Source of the DNA: Winogradskyella sp046545555
GTDB taxonomy: Bacteria; Bacteroidota; Bacteroidia; Flavobacteriales; Flavobacteriaceae
Direction: 5' to 3'
Assembly (NCBI RefSeq): GCF_046545555.1
Contig: NZ_JBHZTH010000002.1
Coordinates: 1-64,000 of the forward strand
Length of the DNA: 64,000 bases
This document shows positions 48,369 through 56,189 of the stretch, piece by piece (the first letter of the stretch is position 1; every line of letters begins with the position of its first letter). The translations under genes and the position numbers were made by a program. Under the pieces are notes generated by a model. It saw nothing but the letters and a program-made list of their open reading frames with translations. It was not told the origin of the DNA and ran no database searches.

Positions 48369-50009
48369 ATGAAAAACATAATTATTTCATTCCTCTTTTT
48401 TATTGTTTCTTATTCTAGCCATGCAAATTTTGCAAGTGATAGCTTGTCTTATTATGTTAATTTGGTTAATAATCCAAAAACTGCGGATGATTTAGCAAAT
48501 TCGTATGAGTATATAAGTAATTCGGTTGAAAAAGCATTTAATGTTCAGGATAGTCTTAGAGCAATTTACTGTATATACAATTTATCTAGTATAGATTATA
48601 AAGAAGGTTTTTATGCAGCAAGCGAAGAATCTGCAACTCGCGGGTTAAAACTGATTGGCAATAAAGTAAAGGATGATTATTCGAATAAATTAAGAAAGAG
48701 TTTTTATAATTTGCTTGGCATGCTTTACCGTAAAAACGGTAGTGAAACACTAGCAGTTGATTTATATAATAATGCATTCAAATACGCTCAGACCAACAAG
48801 GATACTATTACTTTATTTAATAATTTATCTAACGTATATAAAGATTTTTCACAATTCTCACGTTCGAAGGAATTCTTAGATAAAGCAATAATTCATTTTA
48901 ATAAAAACACGGATTCACTGACTAGGGCATTAGTACTAGATAATTTAGGTTTTGTATTATCTAAATTGAATAAAAAAAATGCCTTAGAAAATTTGTTAGA
49001 AGCCTTAAAAATTAGAGAAAATTTAGAAGACTACAAGAGTGTTTTCAAAAGCAACTTAAATTTAGCTGAGTATTATAAAGATCATGATGATACTAAGGAG
49101 TCTATTAAATATGCGTCTGAGGCGCTCAAAATTGCGACAACAATAAATAGTCTGGCTTATAAAAAAGAGGCTATGGGATTTTTGTTAGAACTAGGAGATT
49201 TACAATACGCAAAGTCCTATAAAATGATTGCTGATAGTCTTGAAACATTTAATAAAAGTCAGACCAACAAGCTTGCTTTAATGAAATTTGACTATGTCAA
49301 TAAAAATAATGAATTGAAAGAGTTAGAGCTTCAATCAGCAAATGATAAGTATAACAAGTTGCTTTTAAAATTAGTAGTAGTAATTCTTATTCTTTTAGCA
49401 ATTTTTATTTATTTCTTGCAACGATCTAAGCACAAAAAGGATAGATTAAAACAGATTTATGCAACGGAATCCAGAATTTCAAAACATATTCATGACGACG
49501 TAGCAAATGACCTTTTTCAAATCATGACTAAGCTCGAAAGAAAAAAACAGATTAGTGAAACCTTAAAAAATGAATTAAACAATCTGTATTATCGAACTAG
49601 AGATATTTCAAAAGAACACAGTTTAATTGATACTAAAGATAAGACGTTTGAAGAAAATTTGGGTTCGTTACTAGAAAGCTTTAATTCCGAAAAAACGAAT
49701 ATCATTGTTAAAGGTATAAACACCATAATTTGGAAAGAAATTGACGACCTTAATCGGGTTACCGTATATAAAGTATTGCAAGAATTATTGATAAATATGA
49801 AAAAACATAGCGATGCTTCTTTGGTCGTTTTAGCATTTCATCAAAATAAAAAAAATCTGACAGTAACTTATAGTGATAACGGCATTGGTTGTGTTTTAGA
49901 AAAGAGTACAGGTCTAATAAATACGGAAAACCGTATTAATTCTATAAATGGAACAATTAGTTTTGATTCTGAACCTAATAAAGGTTTTAAAGCGAAAATA
50001 AGTATTTGA
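48369..50009 (+). CDS. TPR sensor histidine kinase (NarL/DesK type)
   Basis: The 546-residue protein has a signal peptide (1-19), a periplasmic TPR array (about 30-290, units such as RKNGSETLAVDLYNNAFKYA) and a coiled region. A membrane helix at about 334-352 is followed by a HisKA_3-like segment with phospho-acceptor H375 in HIHDDVAND and a HATPase_c domain (N-box QELLINMKKHS, G1 DNGIGC). It should autophosphorylate on H375 and pass phosphate to the response regulator encoded 3 nt downstream. The signal sensed by the TPRs is unknown; the adjacent lipoprotein is a candidate partner. Confidence 0.88.
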   Translation: MKNIIISFLFFIVSYSSHANFASDSLSYYVNLVNNPKTADDLANSYEYISNSVEKAFNVQDSLRAIYCIYNLSSIDYKEGFYAASEESATRGLKLIGNKVKDDYSNKLRKSFYNLLGMLYRKNGSETLAVDLYNNAFKYAQTNKDTITLFNNLSNVYKDFSQFSRSKEFLDKAIIHFNKNTDSLTRALVLDNLGFVLSKLNKKNALENLLEALKIRENLEDYKSVFKSNLNLAEYYKDHDDTKESIKYASEALKIATTINSLAYKKEAMGFLLELGDLQYAKSYKMIADSLETFNKSQTNKLALMKFDYVNKNNELKELELQSANDKYNKLLLKLVVVILILLAIFIYFLQRSKHKKDRLKQIYATESRISKHIHDDVANDLFQIMTKLERKKQISETLKNELNNLYYRTRDISKEHSLIDTKDKTFEENLGSLLESFNSEKTNIIVKGINTIIWKEIDDLNRVTVYKVLQELLINMKKHSDASLVVLAFHQNKKNLTVTYSDNGIGCVLEKSTGLINTENRINSINGTISFDSEPNKGFKAKISI

Positions 50010-50012
50010 TTT

Positions 50013-50678
50013 ATGTTTAATAAGGTTTTAATTAATGACGATCATGATGCCATCCTAGGCAATATAGTCGAGATTTTAAAGGAGTTGAAAGTGACTTCGA
50101 TTGATAAATCTCAATATTGCGATGAAGCGTATCTAAAACTAAAGAAAGCTGCTCTAGATGATGAAATGTACGATCTACTTATAACAGATTTATCTTTTAA
50201 AAAAGATCACAGAAATATTAAGCTAGAATCTGGCGAAGACCTTATTGCAAAGATTAGACTTGAATTTCCAGAATTAAAAATCATAGTCTATTCAATGAAA
50301 GATCAATTGCAAAAAGTAAGATATCTAATTAATAATTTCAATATACAAGGTTATGTATGTAAAGACCGTAAAGGTTCAATTGAATTAACAGAGGCAATCC
50401 GGGTAGTTTCAAAAAACAACAGATACCTCTCTCCGCAGGTAGCAAAAGCCTTAAGTCCGAAGACGCATTTAGAGATTGATGATTTTGACATAAAACTTTT
50501 AGAATTACTGTCTCGAGGATTGGCACAAGATGAAATAAGTAATAATTTAAGATCAAATGGTATTTCGCCAAATAGTTTAAGTACCATTGAAAAAAAATTG
50601 AATAAACTACGAATTCAATTTAAGGCTAATAACGCTATTCATTTAGTTTCTATATCTAAAGATTTGGGTCTTATTTAA
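50013..50678 (+). CDS. Response regulator with LuxR/NarL-like HTH
   Basis: The 221-residue protein has a receiver domain (about 3-130: acidic DD at 9-10, phospho-acceptor D59 in LLITDLSF, S94, K117 in YVCKD). A C-terminal helix-turn-helix follows at about 155-210 (LELLSRGLAQDEIS and LSTIEKKLNKLRIQF). That HTH is a diverged LuxR type, with an insertion before the recognition helix. It pairs with the kinase immediately upstream. Three copies of an inverted repeat lie within 3.2 kb downstream, each at a fixed distance from a -7 box. It is the obvious candidate activator of those promoters. A terminator follows. Confidence 0.85.
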   Translation: MFNKVLINDDHDAILGNIVEILKELKVTSIDKSQYCDEAYLKLKKAALDDEMYDLLITDLSFKKDHRNIKLESGEDLIAKIRLEFPELKIIVYSMKDQLQKVRYLINNFNIQGYVCKDRKGSIELTEAIRVVSKNNRYLSPQVAKALSPKTHLEIDDFDIKLLELLSRGLAQDEISNNLRSNGISPNSLSTIEKKLNKLRIQFKANNAIHLVSISKDLGLI

Positions 50679-50796
50679 TCAATTTCTTAGAGATTACTGA
50701 AAACAGTAAGGCAACTAAATTTAAAGTAACTAGTTTTAATTGATTTTTATTTTTGGGGATATCTAGGGGATAGAAACATATAAAAATCTATTTTTC

Positions 50797-50835
50797 TAAA
50801 AAGAGATTATTATAAAAAATAGTCTCTTTTTTTTT
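50797..50835 (+). terminator. Terminator of the kinase-regulator operon
   Basis: AAGAGATTATT pairs with AATAGTCTCTT (one wobble) and is followed by nine T. It directly precedes the first inverted-repeat promoter. Confidence 0.8.
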
Positions 50836-50837
50836 GG

Positions 50838-50882
50838 TTACGGAATGCCGTAAAAGAATACACTATTGTATAATTAAGTTTG
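50838..50882 (+). promoter_or_regulatory. Inverted-repeat promoter, copy 1
   Basis: The perfect inverted repeat TTACGG-AATG-CCGTAA (50838-50853) is followed after exactly 21 nt by TAAGTTTG (50875-50882), a TAnnTTTG -7 box. There is no TTG -33 box in the spacer, so an activator bound to the repeat probably replaces it. The start codon at 50917 is 34 nt downstream. Confidence 0.75.
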
Positions 50883-50916
50883 AATTCAAATTAGCACTTA
50901 ACTAAATGTTTTTCAA

Positions 50917-51648
50917 ATGAAAAAAATAATACTCTTACTGTTAACCACTTTAATTCTAGTTCCTTTAAAAGTTAATGCACAAAAAGATGGGGATGTAGCC
51001 CTTGGTATAGCAGGTGGTTTATTAGCTATTGGTGCTGGTATTGCCGCTGTAGAACAAATGAAAGAACGAGCCGAGCTAACAGCAACTCAATGGGTATTAA
51101 CCAACCAACCAGAAATGACTAGTTTCTCACTAAAAACATTAGATTTTGATGGTAAGAAGTTAAAAGACATGTCCTCTGTTTCTGTAATTTCATTTAAAAT
51201 ACAACAATTTGAACCTGGGAATAAACCAGATTTAATTGGAAAGAAGCAAGTATTATTAGGTTTTACTAGTAAAGGATGGATTAATGAATACGGTATCAAT
51301 TTCGAAAAAGTCACTTGGTATTTAATAGATGATAACGAATGGATGAATATGATGGTGGCTTATGTAAAGGTAGCCTCTGATGAAAAGGATGAGAGTGCAC
51401 TAAAGAGAACTCTGAGCGAAGGTAAAGTGGTTAACAAGGGTGTAAAGATAAAAAGTAAACTCGTTATACCGTTTTTTAAACTTGAAGGCGATATGTATGT
51501 CGTAACGGATTATTCTGATGATATGAAGTTGTTATACAATGAAAAGTCTTTAGGTATCTTTTTAAAAGACTCAAAAGATTTAGTTCAAATGGGAAGGGGA
51601 GACCTTATAAAAATTCATGAGTTCTTTTTTGATGAGGATAAGGACTGA
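50917..51648 (+). CDS. Exported protein of unknown function, first target of the repeat promoter
   Basis: The 243-residue precursor has a signal peptide (about 1-21, VNAQ). A glycine/alanine-rich hydrophobic stretch follows at about 28-48 (LGIAGGLLAIGAGIAAVEQM) that could be a membrane helix or glycine zipper. The rest is mixed alpha/beta (LTATQWVLTNQPEMTSFSLK, EKVTWYLIDDNEW). No known domain is recognised. It is a single-gene unit between two terminators, driven by copy 1 of the inverted-repeat promoter. Confidence 0.75.
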   Translation: MKKIILLLLTTLILVPLKVNAQKDGDVALGIAGGLLAIGAGIAAVEQMKERAELTATQWVLTNQPEMTSFSLKTLDFDGKKLKDMSSVSVISFKIQQFEPGNKPDLIGKKQVLLGFTSKGWINEYGINFEKVTWYLIDDNEWMNMMVAYVKVASDEKDESALKRTLSEGKVVNKGVKIKSKLVIPFFKLEGDMYVVTDYSDDMKLLYNEKSLGIFLKDSKDLVQMGRGDLIKIHEFFFDEDKD

Positions 51649-51673
51649 TATTAAGTATCATGTTAACTTAAGA

Positions 51674-51698
51674 GGTGAGTGATTTAGCTCACTTTTTT
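51674..51698 (+). terminator. Terminator before the second repeat promoter
   Basis: GTGAG pairs with CTCAC over an 8-nt loop and is followed by six T. The repeat of promoter copy 2 begins 2 nt later, so this is a compact terminator-promoter junction. Confidence 0.65.
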
Positions 51699-51699
51699 G

Positions 51700-51744
51700 T
51701 TACGGGTTTCCGTAAGAAATGCATAGTAATACAATTTATATTTG
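51700..51744 (+). promoter_or_regulatory. Inverted-repeat promoter, copy 2
   Basis: The perfect repeat TTACGG-GTTT-CCGTAA (51700-51715) is followed after 21 nt by TATATTTG (51737-51744). Spacer and -7 position are identical to copy 1, while the 4-nt centre and the spacer sequence differ. The start at 51796 follows 51 nt later. Confidence 0.75.
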
Positions 51745-51795
51745 ATTTTAAACTCTATCGTTAGTTTTTATTTCAATTCAAAATTTGAATATTAA

Positions 51796-52191
51796 ATGTG
51801 GTATAAAATTATAGAAGTAACAGAATGGTTCGGAGAAATGGCTGAGCGTTATCGATTAATAAAAGATTTTAATCGAGCTGCCAAATATTCTTTTATCCAA
51901 GGTGCTGCACCCGCTTTATTAGAAGTAAAAATAACAAGAGGTGAAAGTACTTATAAACATGCTTTTTCTAAATGGATGGGTGGAGGCTTTAGAATAAAAG
52001 CACTCTCTGGTAGACCTCTTGAAAAATCGGAACTTATTGAAATAGGTCGAGTCGTTTTAGACAATGAAGAACTTACTAGAAAATTAATAACACTAGGTTG
52101 GGATACATTAGAAGTACATTCAAACAAAGGTTATAATGGTATTAAATGGGCATTAAAAGAACATGCTAAAATAGGTGGATTTTTAAATTAA
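51796..52191 (+). CDS. Protein of unknown function (131 residues)
   Basis: A soluble protein with no signal peptide. It begins MWYKIIEVTEWFGEMAERYR and has a basic, glycine-containing middle (FSKWMGGGFRIKALSGRPL) and an amphipathic C-terminal half (ELIEIGRVVLDNEELTRKLI). No family is recognised. It is the first gene of a run with gaps of 5, 3 and 66 nt and one overlap, under promoter copy 2. That makes it part of the putative regulon with the J-domain and nuclease genes. Confidence 0.7.
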   Translation: MWYKIIEVTEWFGEMAERYRLIKDFNRAAKYSFIQGAAPALLEVKITRGESTYKHAFSKWMGGGFRIKALSGRPLEKSELIEIGRVVLDNEELTRKLITLGWDTLEVHSNKGYNGIKWALKEHAKIGGFLN

Positions 52192-52196
52192 AATTT

Positions 52197-52643
52197 ATGA
52201 TTTGCAACTTCATTCAAATTCAAAAGGACAGTATATCTAAGCCTTTAATAGAAAAGATGACTAATGTCTCGACTAATACCGATAGCGCTTTGTCATATTG
52301 GTTTTGGATAGGATTACTAGAATTAGTAATAATTACAGTACTTATTTATAAAGTATATCATAAGAACAAAAAATTAGATTTTGCTGATCTAACAGATGAT
52401 AAATTCAAAGCTGCAAAATCATCTAAAATTGACATGAATAGTTTAATGCAAAGTATAAATGAATCAAAGGACATTTATAAAGAATTAAGCAAACTATGCC
52501 ATCCAGATCGGTTTATAAATTCCGATAAGCATGATAACGCCTTAGCTATATTCCAAGAAATATCAAATAACAAAAGAAATTATAAAGAGCTTGCTAATTT
52601 AAAAGAGAGAGCAATAATTGAATTAGAAATTAAAATCAAATAA
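52197..52643 (+). CDS. Membrane-anchored J-domain-like protein
   Basis: The 148-residue protein has one membrane helix at about 34-51 (WIGLLELVIITVLIYKVY) and a C-terminal J-like domain. In it KLCHPDRF carries the HPD tripeptide (about residues 101-103) needed to stimulate DnaK, followed by a helix with FQEISNNKRNYKEL. It could recruit a Hsp70 chaperone to the membrane. The domain is short and preceded by a region that does not look like a full helix I, so a degenerate J-domain is possible. It sits in the operon of promoter copy 2. Confidence 0.65.
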   Translation: MICNFIQIQKDSISKPLIEKMTNVSTNTDSALSYWFWIGLLELVIITVLIYKVYHKNKKLDFADLTDDKFKAAKSSKIDMNSLMQSINESKDIYKELSKLCHPDRFINSDKHDNALAIFQEISNNKRNYKELANLKERAIIELEIKIK

Positions 52644-52646
52644 GTC

Positions 52647-52853
52647 ATGGAACAAGGAGGTTTTGTTATCGTAGTACTAATTTTAAGAATTGTTGGTGTA
52701 ATGGTATGTGTAAATAAAGCGAAAGAGCTAAATCGAAGTACAGGTGGATGGGGATTTTTTGGATTTATATCTCCAATAATAGCGATGATATGGATTCACT
52801 GTATGAAGCCTATTACTGTATGGGATGAAAATACTGATGTAAATAAAAATTAG
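52647..52853 (+). CDS. Small membrane protein
   Basis: The 68-residue product has two hydrophobic segments (about 5-20 and 33-51), separated by NKAKELNRSTGGWGFFGF. The linker resembles those of small inner-membrane proteins with a tight hairpin. It starts 3 nt after the J-domain gene, so it is likely co-translated. No function is recognised. Confidence 0.6.
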   Translation: MEQGGFVIVVLILRIVGVMVCVNKAKELNRSTGGWGFFGFISPIIAMIWIHCMKPITVWDENTDVNKN

Positions 52854-52919
52854 AACTTTGTTTTATCACATAAAGATGAATCAGTGTAGTTTTTATCAAT
52901 ACTTTTTTATTATTGTATT

Positions 52920-53426
52920 ATGTATAAGTTTTCACTGATAATCTTTGCTTTTTTTGTTTTGTTATCTATCCACATAGTTATTAGTGTTTCAGAAAAAGAA
53001 ACTATTAAAGGCAAAGTAACAGCCATTACAGATGGTGACACGTTCAAATTATTAAAAAAAGATTCTACTCTAATCCGAGTGCGGTTGGCAAATATAGATT
53101 GTCCAGAGCGGAAACAACCGTTTTCAAAAAAAGCAAAACAATTTACATCTGAGGCTGTTTTCGGTAAAATCATTAGAATTGAAGTCTTGAAAAAAGACCG
53201 TTATGGAAGGTTTATTGCCAATGTATTCTACGACGATAATAAAAACCTAAGCAAAGAATTACTAAAAGCAGGTTATGCTTGGCATTTTGTAAAGTACTCT
53301 GAGGATAAAACACTTCAGTTGTTAGAGGATAAAGCGAGCCAAGACAAAATTGGTTTGTGGCAAGATCCAAATGCTATTGCACCATGGGAATGGAGAAGTA
53401 ACAAAAAGAAAAAATCAAAAAATTGA
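52920..53426 (+). CDS. Thermonuclease-family nuclease (SNase domain), exported or anchored
   Basis: The 168-residue protein has an N-terminal hydrophobic segment (5-25) that may be a signal peptide or anchor. An OB-fold SNase domain follows at about 30-150. Catalytic and metal residues of staphylococcal nuclease are visible: ITDGDTFKL (metal Asp), IRVRLANIDCPE (Arg and Asp/Glu) and DRYGRFIANV (second Arg). It should cut DNA and RNA outside the cytoplasm with Ca2+. It overlaps the next gene by 4 nt, which suggests a functional pair. Upstream genes of promoter copy 2 are 66 nt away. Confidence 0.85.
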   Translation: MYKFSLIIFAFFVLLSIHIVISVSEKETIKGKVTAITDGDTFKLLKKDSTLIRVRLANIDCPERKQPFSKKAKQFTSEAVFGKIIRIEVLKKDRYGRFIANVFYDDNKNLSKELLKAGYAWHFVKYSEDKTLQLLEDKASQDKIGLWQDPNAIAPWEWRSNKKKKSKN

Positions 53427-53797
53427 AACAGTTTAGGCTCATATTTTTTATTCTAGCTACAGCTTTTTCTTCCAATGTTATTGCGCAAACCGTTTACACT
53501 ACTAAAACAGGTGAAAAATACCATAAGAGCAATTGTAGATATCTTAAGTATTCTAAGAAAGGAATTACAATAAAAAAAGCGAAAGCATTAGGTTATTTAG
53601 CTTGTAAGGTTTGTAAACCAACGGCTGAGAATATTAAGGGTAACTCGAATACAGATCATAATGCAATAATACCAAAATCTATAAATAAAACATCTCCTAA
53701 AAAAACCACAGCAACACAATGCACTGGTAAAACTAAGGTTGGTAAACGTTGTAAGCGCAGAACTAAAAACGCAAATGGTAGATGTTATCAGCATTAA
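53423..53797 (+). CDS. Exported protein with two Cys/His clusters
   Basis: The 124-residue precursor has a signal peptide (about 1-21, VIAQ), then two likely metal-binding modules. The first is YHKSNCRYLKYSKKG...CKVCKP (about 32-66), a pattern often found beside SNase domains. The second is a C-terminal QCTGKTKVGKRCKRRTKN with a final CYQH (about 99-124), which from memory resembles DUF5763. The start is an ATG-containing overlap with the nuclease stop, so they are co-translated. It may bind nucleic acid or zinc to help the nuclease; that is inference. Confidence 0.75.
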   Translation: MKQFRLIFFILATAFSSNVIAQTVYTTKTGEKYHKSNCRYLKYSKKGITIKKAKALGYLACKVCKPTAENIKGNSNTDHNAIIPKSINKTSPKKTTATQCTGKTKVGKRCKRRTKNANGRCYQH

Positions 53798-53811
53798 TTA
53801 TTTATTCTTCA

Positions 53812-53856
53812 TTACGGAAAGCCGCAATACATGTTATTGGTAAAATTATAGCTTAG
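53812..53856 (+). promoter_or_regulatory. Inverted-repeat promoter, copy 3
   Basis: TTACGG-AAAG-CCGCAA (53812-53827, one mismatch between arms) is followed after 21 nt by TAGCTTAG (53849-53856), one base off TAnnTTTG. The geometry is the same as in copies 1 and 2, although both elements are slightly degenerate, so it may be weaker. The start at 53905 follows 48 nt later. Confidence 0.65.
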
Positions 53857-53904
53857 CCAAAATATTCATTTTATTATTTTTTACAACAATTTAAATTTTA
53901 AAAC

Positions 53905-54453
53905 ATGAAGTCATTTACATTAATGTTGACATTATTAGTATGTGTGTTGACATCTCAATCTCAAGAAGAAAATGAAACCATTAAAACAAAGATGGATGAG
54001 TTTTCATCTAAAACGGGTATCATAACAAAGTTCACTAATTATAATTTGGAGGGTATAAAATCGTCATATGGTGTTAAAGTAGAAACTAGAATTAGAAAAG
54101 TGAATAGTGGAAGTATAGTGTCCTACTTTTATCAAATAGAAAAACCTGGAAAATATGGTAGTTCTACTGCTTCAATTGAATATGAGGATTTGCTCGAACT
54201 TCTCAAGGCATTAGATTCACTTATAGATGAAGAATCTGAAGATATTTTATTAAATCCAGATTATTTGGAGAACAAATTTATTACTGTAGATGGATTTCAA
54301 CTAGGCTATTATGTTAGTAAAGGTAAGAGTATTTGGTATTTGAAATTAGAACGTATTGGAAGTAATTCGACTCTTTTTGTAAAAGATGCAGCTACAATAA
54401 AACTATCCTTTGTAGCTGCAAAGTCAATGATAGAAACTTTAAAAACAAATTAG
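53905..54453 (+). CDS. Exported protein of unknown function, third target of the repeat promoter
   Basis: The 182-residue precursor has a signal peptide (about 1-19, LTSQSQ). The mature part alternates strands and helices (TKFTNYNLEGIKSSYGVKVE, YEDLLELLKALDSLIDEE, GFQLGYYVSKGKSIWYLKLE). No cysteines, membrane helices or known motifs remain after cleavage. It is a single gene under promoter copy 3, ahead of the methyltransferase operon, which has its own promoter. Confidence 0.7.
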   Translation: MKSFTLMLTLLVCVLTSQSQEENETIKTKMDEFSSKTGIITKFTNYNLEGIKSSYGVKVETRIRKVNSGSIVSYFYQIEKPGKYGSSTASIEYEDLLELLKALDSLIDEESEDILLNPDYLENKFITVDGFQLGYYVSKGKSIWYLKLERIGSNSTLFVKDAATIKLSFVAAKSMIETLKTN

Positions 54454-54529
54454 ATTATTTTATTGGTGTTTATGTATTAATTAAAATTAGTTGTAATTCT
54501 TTACTAGATTTTTATAACTTAACATAACC

Positions 54530-54558
54530 TTGTAACAAATAGGTGTTTTTTATCTTTA
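54530..54558 (+). promoter_or_regulatory. Promoter of the methyltransferase-MORC-Z1 operon
   Basis: TTG (54530-54532), an 18-nt spacer and TATCTTTA (54551-54558, one base from TAnnTTTG) form an ordinary flavobacterial promoter, unlike the three repeat promoters upstream. The transcript would have a leader of about 65 nt. Confidence 0.5.
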
Positions 54559-54575
54559 CAAATCTTTAAAACAAA

Positions 54576-54600
54576 ATCATCGATGATCTTTTTTATCGAT
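54576..54600. promoter_or_regulatory. Palindrome in the methyltransferase leader, possible operator
   Basis: ATCATCGATGAT (54576-54587) is a perfect 12-bp palindrome just after the expected start of transcription. ATCGAT recurs at 54595-54600. Such placement suits repression, perhaps autoregulation of a methyltransferase-led operon, but no controller gene is visible. Confidence 0.35.
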
Positions 54601-54631
54601 ATTTAAATACGAACTTTTATAATTTCTTTTC

Positions 54632-56179
54632 ATGACAAAAAAAATTCCAATTATAGATTTATTTGCCGGTCCGGGTGGTTTAGGTGAAGGATTTATGTCA
54701 TTCAAGAATGAGGAGAAGAAGTTTATATTTGATATTAAACTCTCTATCGAAAAGGATATAAATGCTCATAAGACACTTACATTAAGAAGTTTTTATAGAC
54801 AGTTTGTTAAAAACAACAAACGAGTACCTGAAGACTATTATAATGCTTTAAGAGAGTCTGATTTATCAAAAAGAGAGATTCTTATTGAAGAAATGTTAGA
54901 CAACCATAATGAGGGAACTATTGCAAGAAAGGAGGCAAAGCTAATTGAATTAGGTTCTAAAAGCTGGCCAGCTAAAACTGTCGATAAAATTATAAAAGAT
55001 CAATTAGGAGATAAAAAAAACTGGGTTTTGATCGGTGGACCACCATGCCAAGCTTATTCAAATGCAGGGAGATCTAGGGTTGGTGGTATAAGCAAGGAAG
55101 ATCATAGGGTTTATTTATACGAAGAATATCTCAGAATTATTAAAAAGCACAAACCGGCCGTTTTTGTAATGGAAAACGTAAAAGGACTTTTGTCTGCAAA
55201 AGTTGATAATGAAAAAGTGTTTGACTGGATGAAACGAGATTTAAAAGTCGGTAAAAACTATCAAATACATTCTTTGGTTAAACCTATAGAAAAGGATTCA
55301 GATTTTTTAATTAAGTCAGAGAAATATGGTGTACCTCAAAAGCGCCATCGTGTTATTCTTTTAGGTATTAGAAAAGATTTTAAGCATAATGATGATTATC
55401 TAGAAGAGAAGAAAGAAGTTGCACTCAAGTCTGTAATAAATAATTTGCCAAATGTAAGAAGTGGTTTAAATAGAAGATTTACTGGCTATCATAAAACAGA
55501 AGTATATAAAAATGGTAAGCCAAAAAGACTATATACAAATCTTGTAGATTCAAAAGTAGACTGGTTAAAAGAAATGTCTAAAAATATTTCTCAAATAAAA
55601 GAATGGGGAGAGTTGGAATTAAATGGTCTTTCTGATGGCCCTAAAGAAATAGAACTGGGTACTGGATCAGAATACATAAAAGCAAGTAATTTAATTTCGA
55701 GAAGCCATATTCTAAAAGATTGGTATATAGATAAGAGATTAAAAGGGGTCATTAATCATCAGTCACGCACACATTTGACTCAAGATTTAATGCGTTATTT
55801 ATTTGCAAGCCTTTATGTTGAAAAGCACAATAGATTTCCACGTTTAATTGATTACGCTGAACACAGTAAAGACTTATTGCCTGATCATGCCAATGTAGCC
55901 TCTGGCAAATTTGCAGACCGTTTTAGAGTTCAAATTCCAGACAAACCGGCCACCACAGTAACCAGTCACATATCAAAAGACGGTCATTATTTTATTCATT
56001 ATGATTCCTTACAATGCCGTTCTCTAACCGTTAGAGAAGCTGCCCGTATCCAAACTTTTCCTGATAATTATCTGTTTAGAGGAAGCAGAACAGCTCAATA
56101 CCATCAAGTTGGTAATGCAGTGCCACCTTATTTGGCATATCAAATCTCGGAAATTGTTTATGATATTTTAAAATCCTAA
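54632..56179 (+). CDS. DNA (cytosine-5)-methyltransferase
   Basis: The 515-residue enzyme methylates cytosine C5 in DNA with SAM. Motifs appear in canonical order: I (DLFAGPGGLGEGF, 9-21), IV (GGPPCQAYSN with catalytic C139), VI (ENV, 181-183), VIII (QKRHR, 236-240) and X (GNAVPPYLAYQI, 494-505). A target-recognition region of about 200 residues lies between VIII and IX, so the specificity cannot be read. It is longer than single-unit M.HaeIII-type enzymes, with an insert between motifs I and IV (about 55-125). It is the first gene of the five-gene operon, with 10 nt to the next gene. Confidence 0.93.
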   Translation: MTKKIPIIDLFAGPGGLGEGFMSFKNEEKKFIFDIKLSIEKDINAHKTLTLRSFYRQFVKNNKRVPEDYYNALRESDLSKREILIEEMLDNHNEGTIARKEAKLIELGSKSWPAKTVDKIIKDQLGDKKNWVLIGGPPCQAYSNAGRSRVGGISKEDHRVYLYEEYLRIIKKHKPAVFVMENVKGLLSAKVDNEKVFDWMKRDLKVGKNYQIHSLVKPIEKDSDFLIKSEKYGVPQKRHRVILLGIRKDFKHNDDYLEEKKEVALKSVINNLPNVRSGLNRRFTGYHKTEVYKNGKPKRLYTNLVDSKVDWLKEMSKNISQIKEWGELELNGLSDGPKEIELGTGSEYIKASNLISRSHILKDWYIDKRLKGVINHQSRTHLTQDLMRYLFASLYVEKHNRFPRLIDYAEHSKDLLPDHANVASGKFADRFRVQIPDKPATTVTSHISKDGHYFIHYDSLQCRSLTVREAARIQTFPDNYLFRGSRTAQYHQVGNAVPPYLAYQISEIVYDILKS

Positions 56180-56189
56180 AATATACTTT

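Noticed and set aside
48726..48741. TACCGT-AAAA-ACGGTA inverted repeat inside the kinase gene, similar in bases to the promoter repeat
   Set aside because: The half-sites are in the opposite order (ACCGT...ACGGT), it lies in coding sequence, and no -7 box follows at 21 bp.
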